This document shows, piece after piece, positions 63,995-64,000 of a stretch of 64,000 bases of DNA (position 1 is its first letter; every line of letters begins with the position of its first letter). The notes under the pieces are model-generated. The model saw only the letters and a program-made list of their open reading frames with translations. It was not told where the DNA came from and did no database searches. Origin of the DNA: an uncultured Cohaesibacter sp. (lineage in GTDB: Bacteria; Pseudomonadota; Alphaproteobacteria; Rhizobiales; Cohaesibacteraceae); the NCBI RefSeq assembly GCF_963662805.1, contig NZ_OY759856.1, forward strand, positions 1-64,000, written 5' to 3'. A program made the translations under genes and the position numbers.

Positions 63995-64000
63995 ACCCAA
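63984..64000 (+). CDS. start of BMP-type ABC permease gene (cut by right edge)
   Basis: ATG at 63984 opens MRLEP in the frame overlapping the ATPase stop, the usual way permease genes of BMP systems begin. Only five codons are visible. Confidence 0.5.

Noticed and set aside
1..64000. tRNA, rRNA, CRISPR, transposase or phage genes
   Set aside because: None was recognised by reading; a tRNA scan and IS search would be needed to exclude small ones.

Overview
The window is a gene-dense stretch of a GC-rich bacterial chromosome. It looks alphaproteobacterial (Hyphomicrobiales/Rhodobacterales-like) and probably marine. The reasons are the betIBA/choXWV arrangement, a torC-torD-torA order like the Rhodobacter dor locus, a MocR-type TauR beside taurine aminotransferase, several SBP-dependent importers, and EryD/EryH/EryI-type tetrose genes. 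Placement below class level is not supported. No rRNA, tRNA, CRISPR array, insertion sequence or prophage was seen.

1-12.8 kb: sugar/tetrose catabolism. A partial transketolase, an RpiB-type isomerase, a triosephosphate isomerase paralogue and its DeoR regulator, two DhaK-DhaL fusion kinases, an EryD-like SorC regulator, a SIS protein, an RbsABC-type importer and a TIM-barrel epimerase. Together they suggest import and phosphorylation of a tetrulose (or related) sugar, isomerisation to erythrose 4-phosphate and exit through transketolase. Three copies of an ATCACA-N15-TGTGAT operator tie the flanks together. About ten single-base indels, nine of them in the first 2 kb, break reading frames and look more like sequence error than decay.

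12.8-22.7 kb: a probable operon sulfatase-tctC-tctB-tctA-SMP30, a divergent LysR regulator, an anaerobic sulfatase-maturing radical SAM enzyme, and a lipoprotein of the metallo-beta-lactamase fold. The sulfatase lacks a signal peptide, so a sulfated acid may be imported first and desulfated in the cytosol.

22.7-29.5 kb: choline to glycine betaine (betA, betB, betI) and the choXWV choline importer around a clear BetI operator. 29.5-32.1 kb: three envelope-type genes (BPSL0067-like amidase, glycosyltransferase, YkuD protein).

32.3-41.8 kb: TMAO/DMSO respiration (torS, torR, torCDA with Tor-box-like repeats, a neighbouring moaA) and an M15-like peptidase.

41.9-54.3 kb: a TauABC-type importer whose permease carries a cadherin/VCBS-like periplasmic insertion, an XRE-cupin regulator, dimethylglycine dehydrogenase with purU, and a taurine module (TauE exporter, SDR resembling sulfoacetaldehyde reductase, taurine-pyruvate aminotransferase, TauR). 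54.4-64 kb: a PotABCD-like importer operon with an Asp/Glu/hydantoin racemase and a GNAT protein, a divergent GntR regulator, then a BMP-type nucleoside/purine ABC system running off the right edge.

The window therefore reads as a nutrient-scavenging region for osmolytes and small organic N/S compounds. The strongest unusual observations are the permease insertion, the shared DeoR operator, a hairpin directly after five of the six binding-protein genes, and replaced metal-ligand residues in three enzymes.
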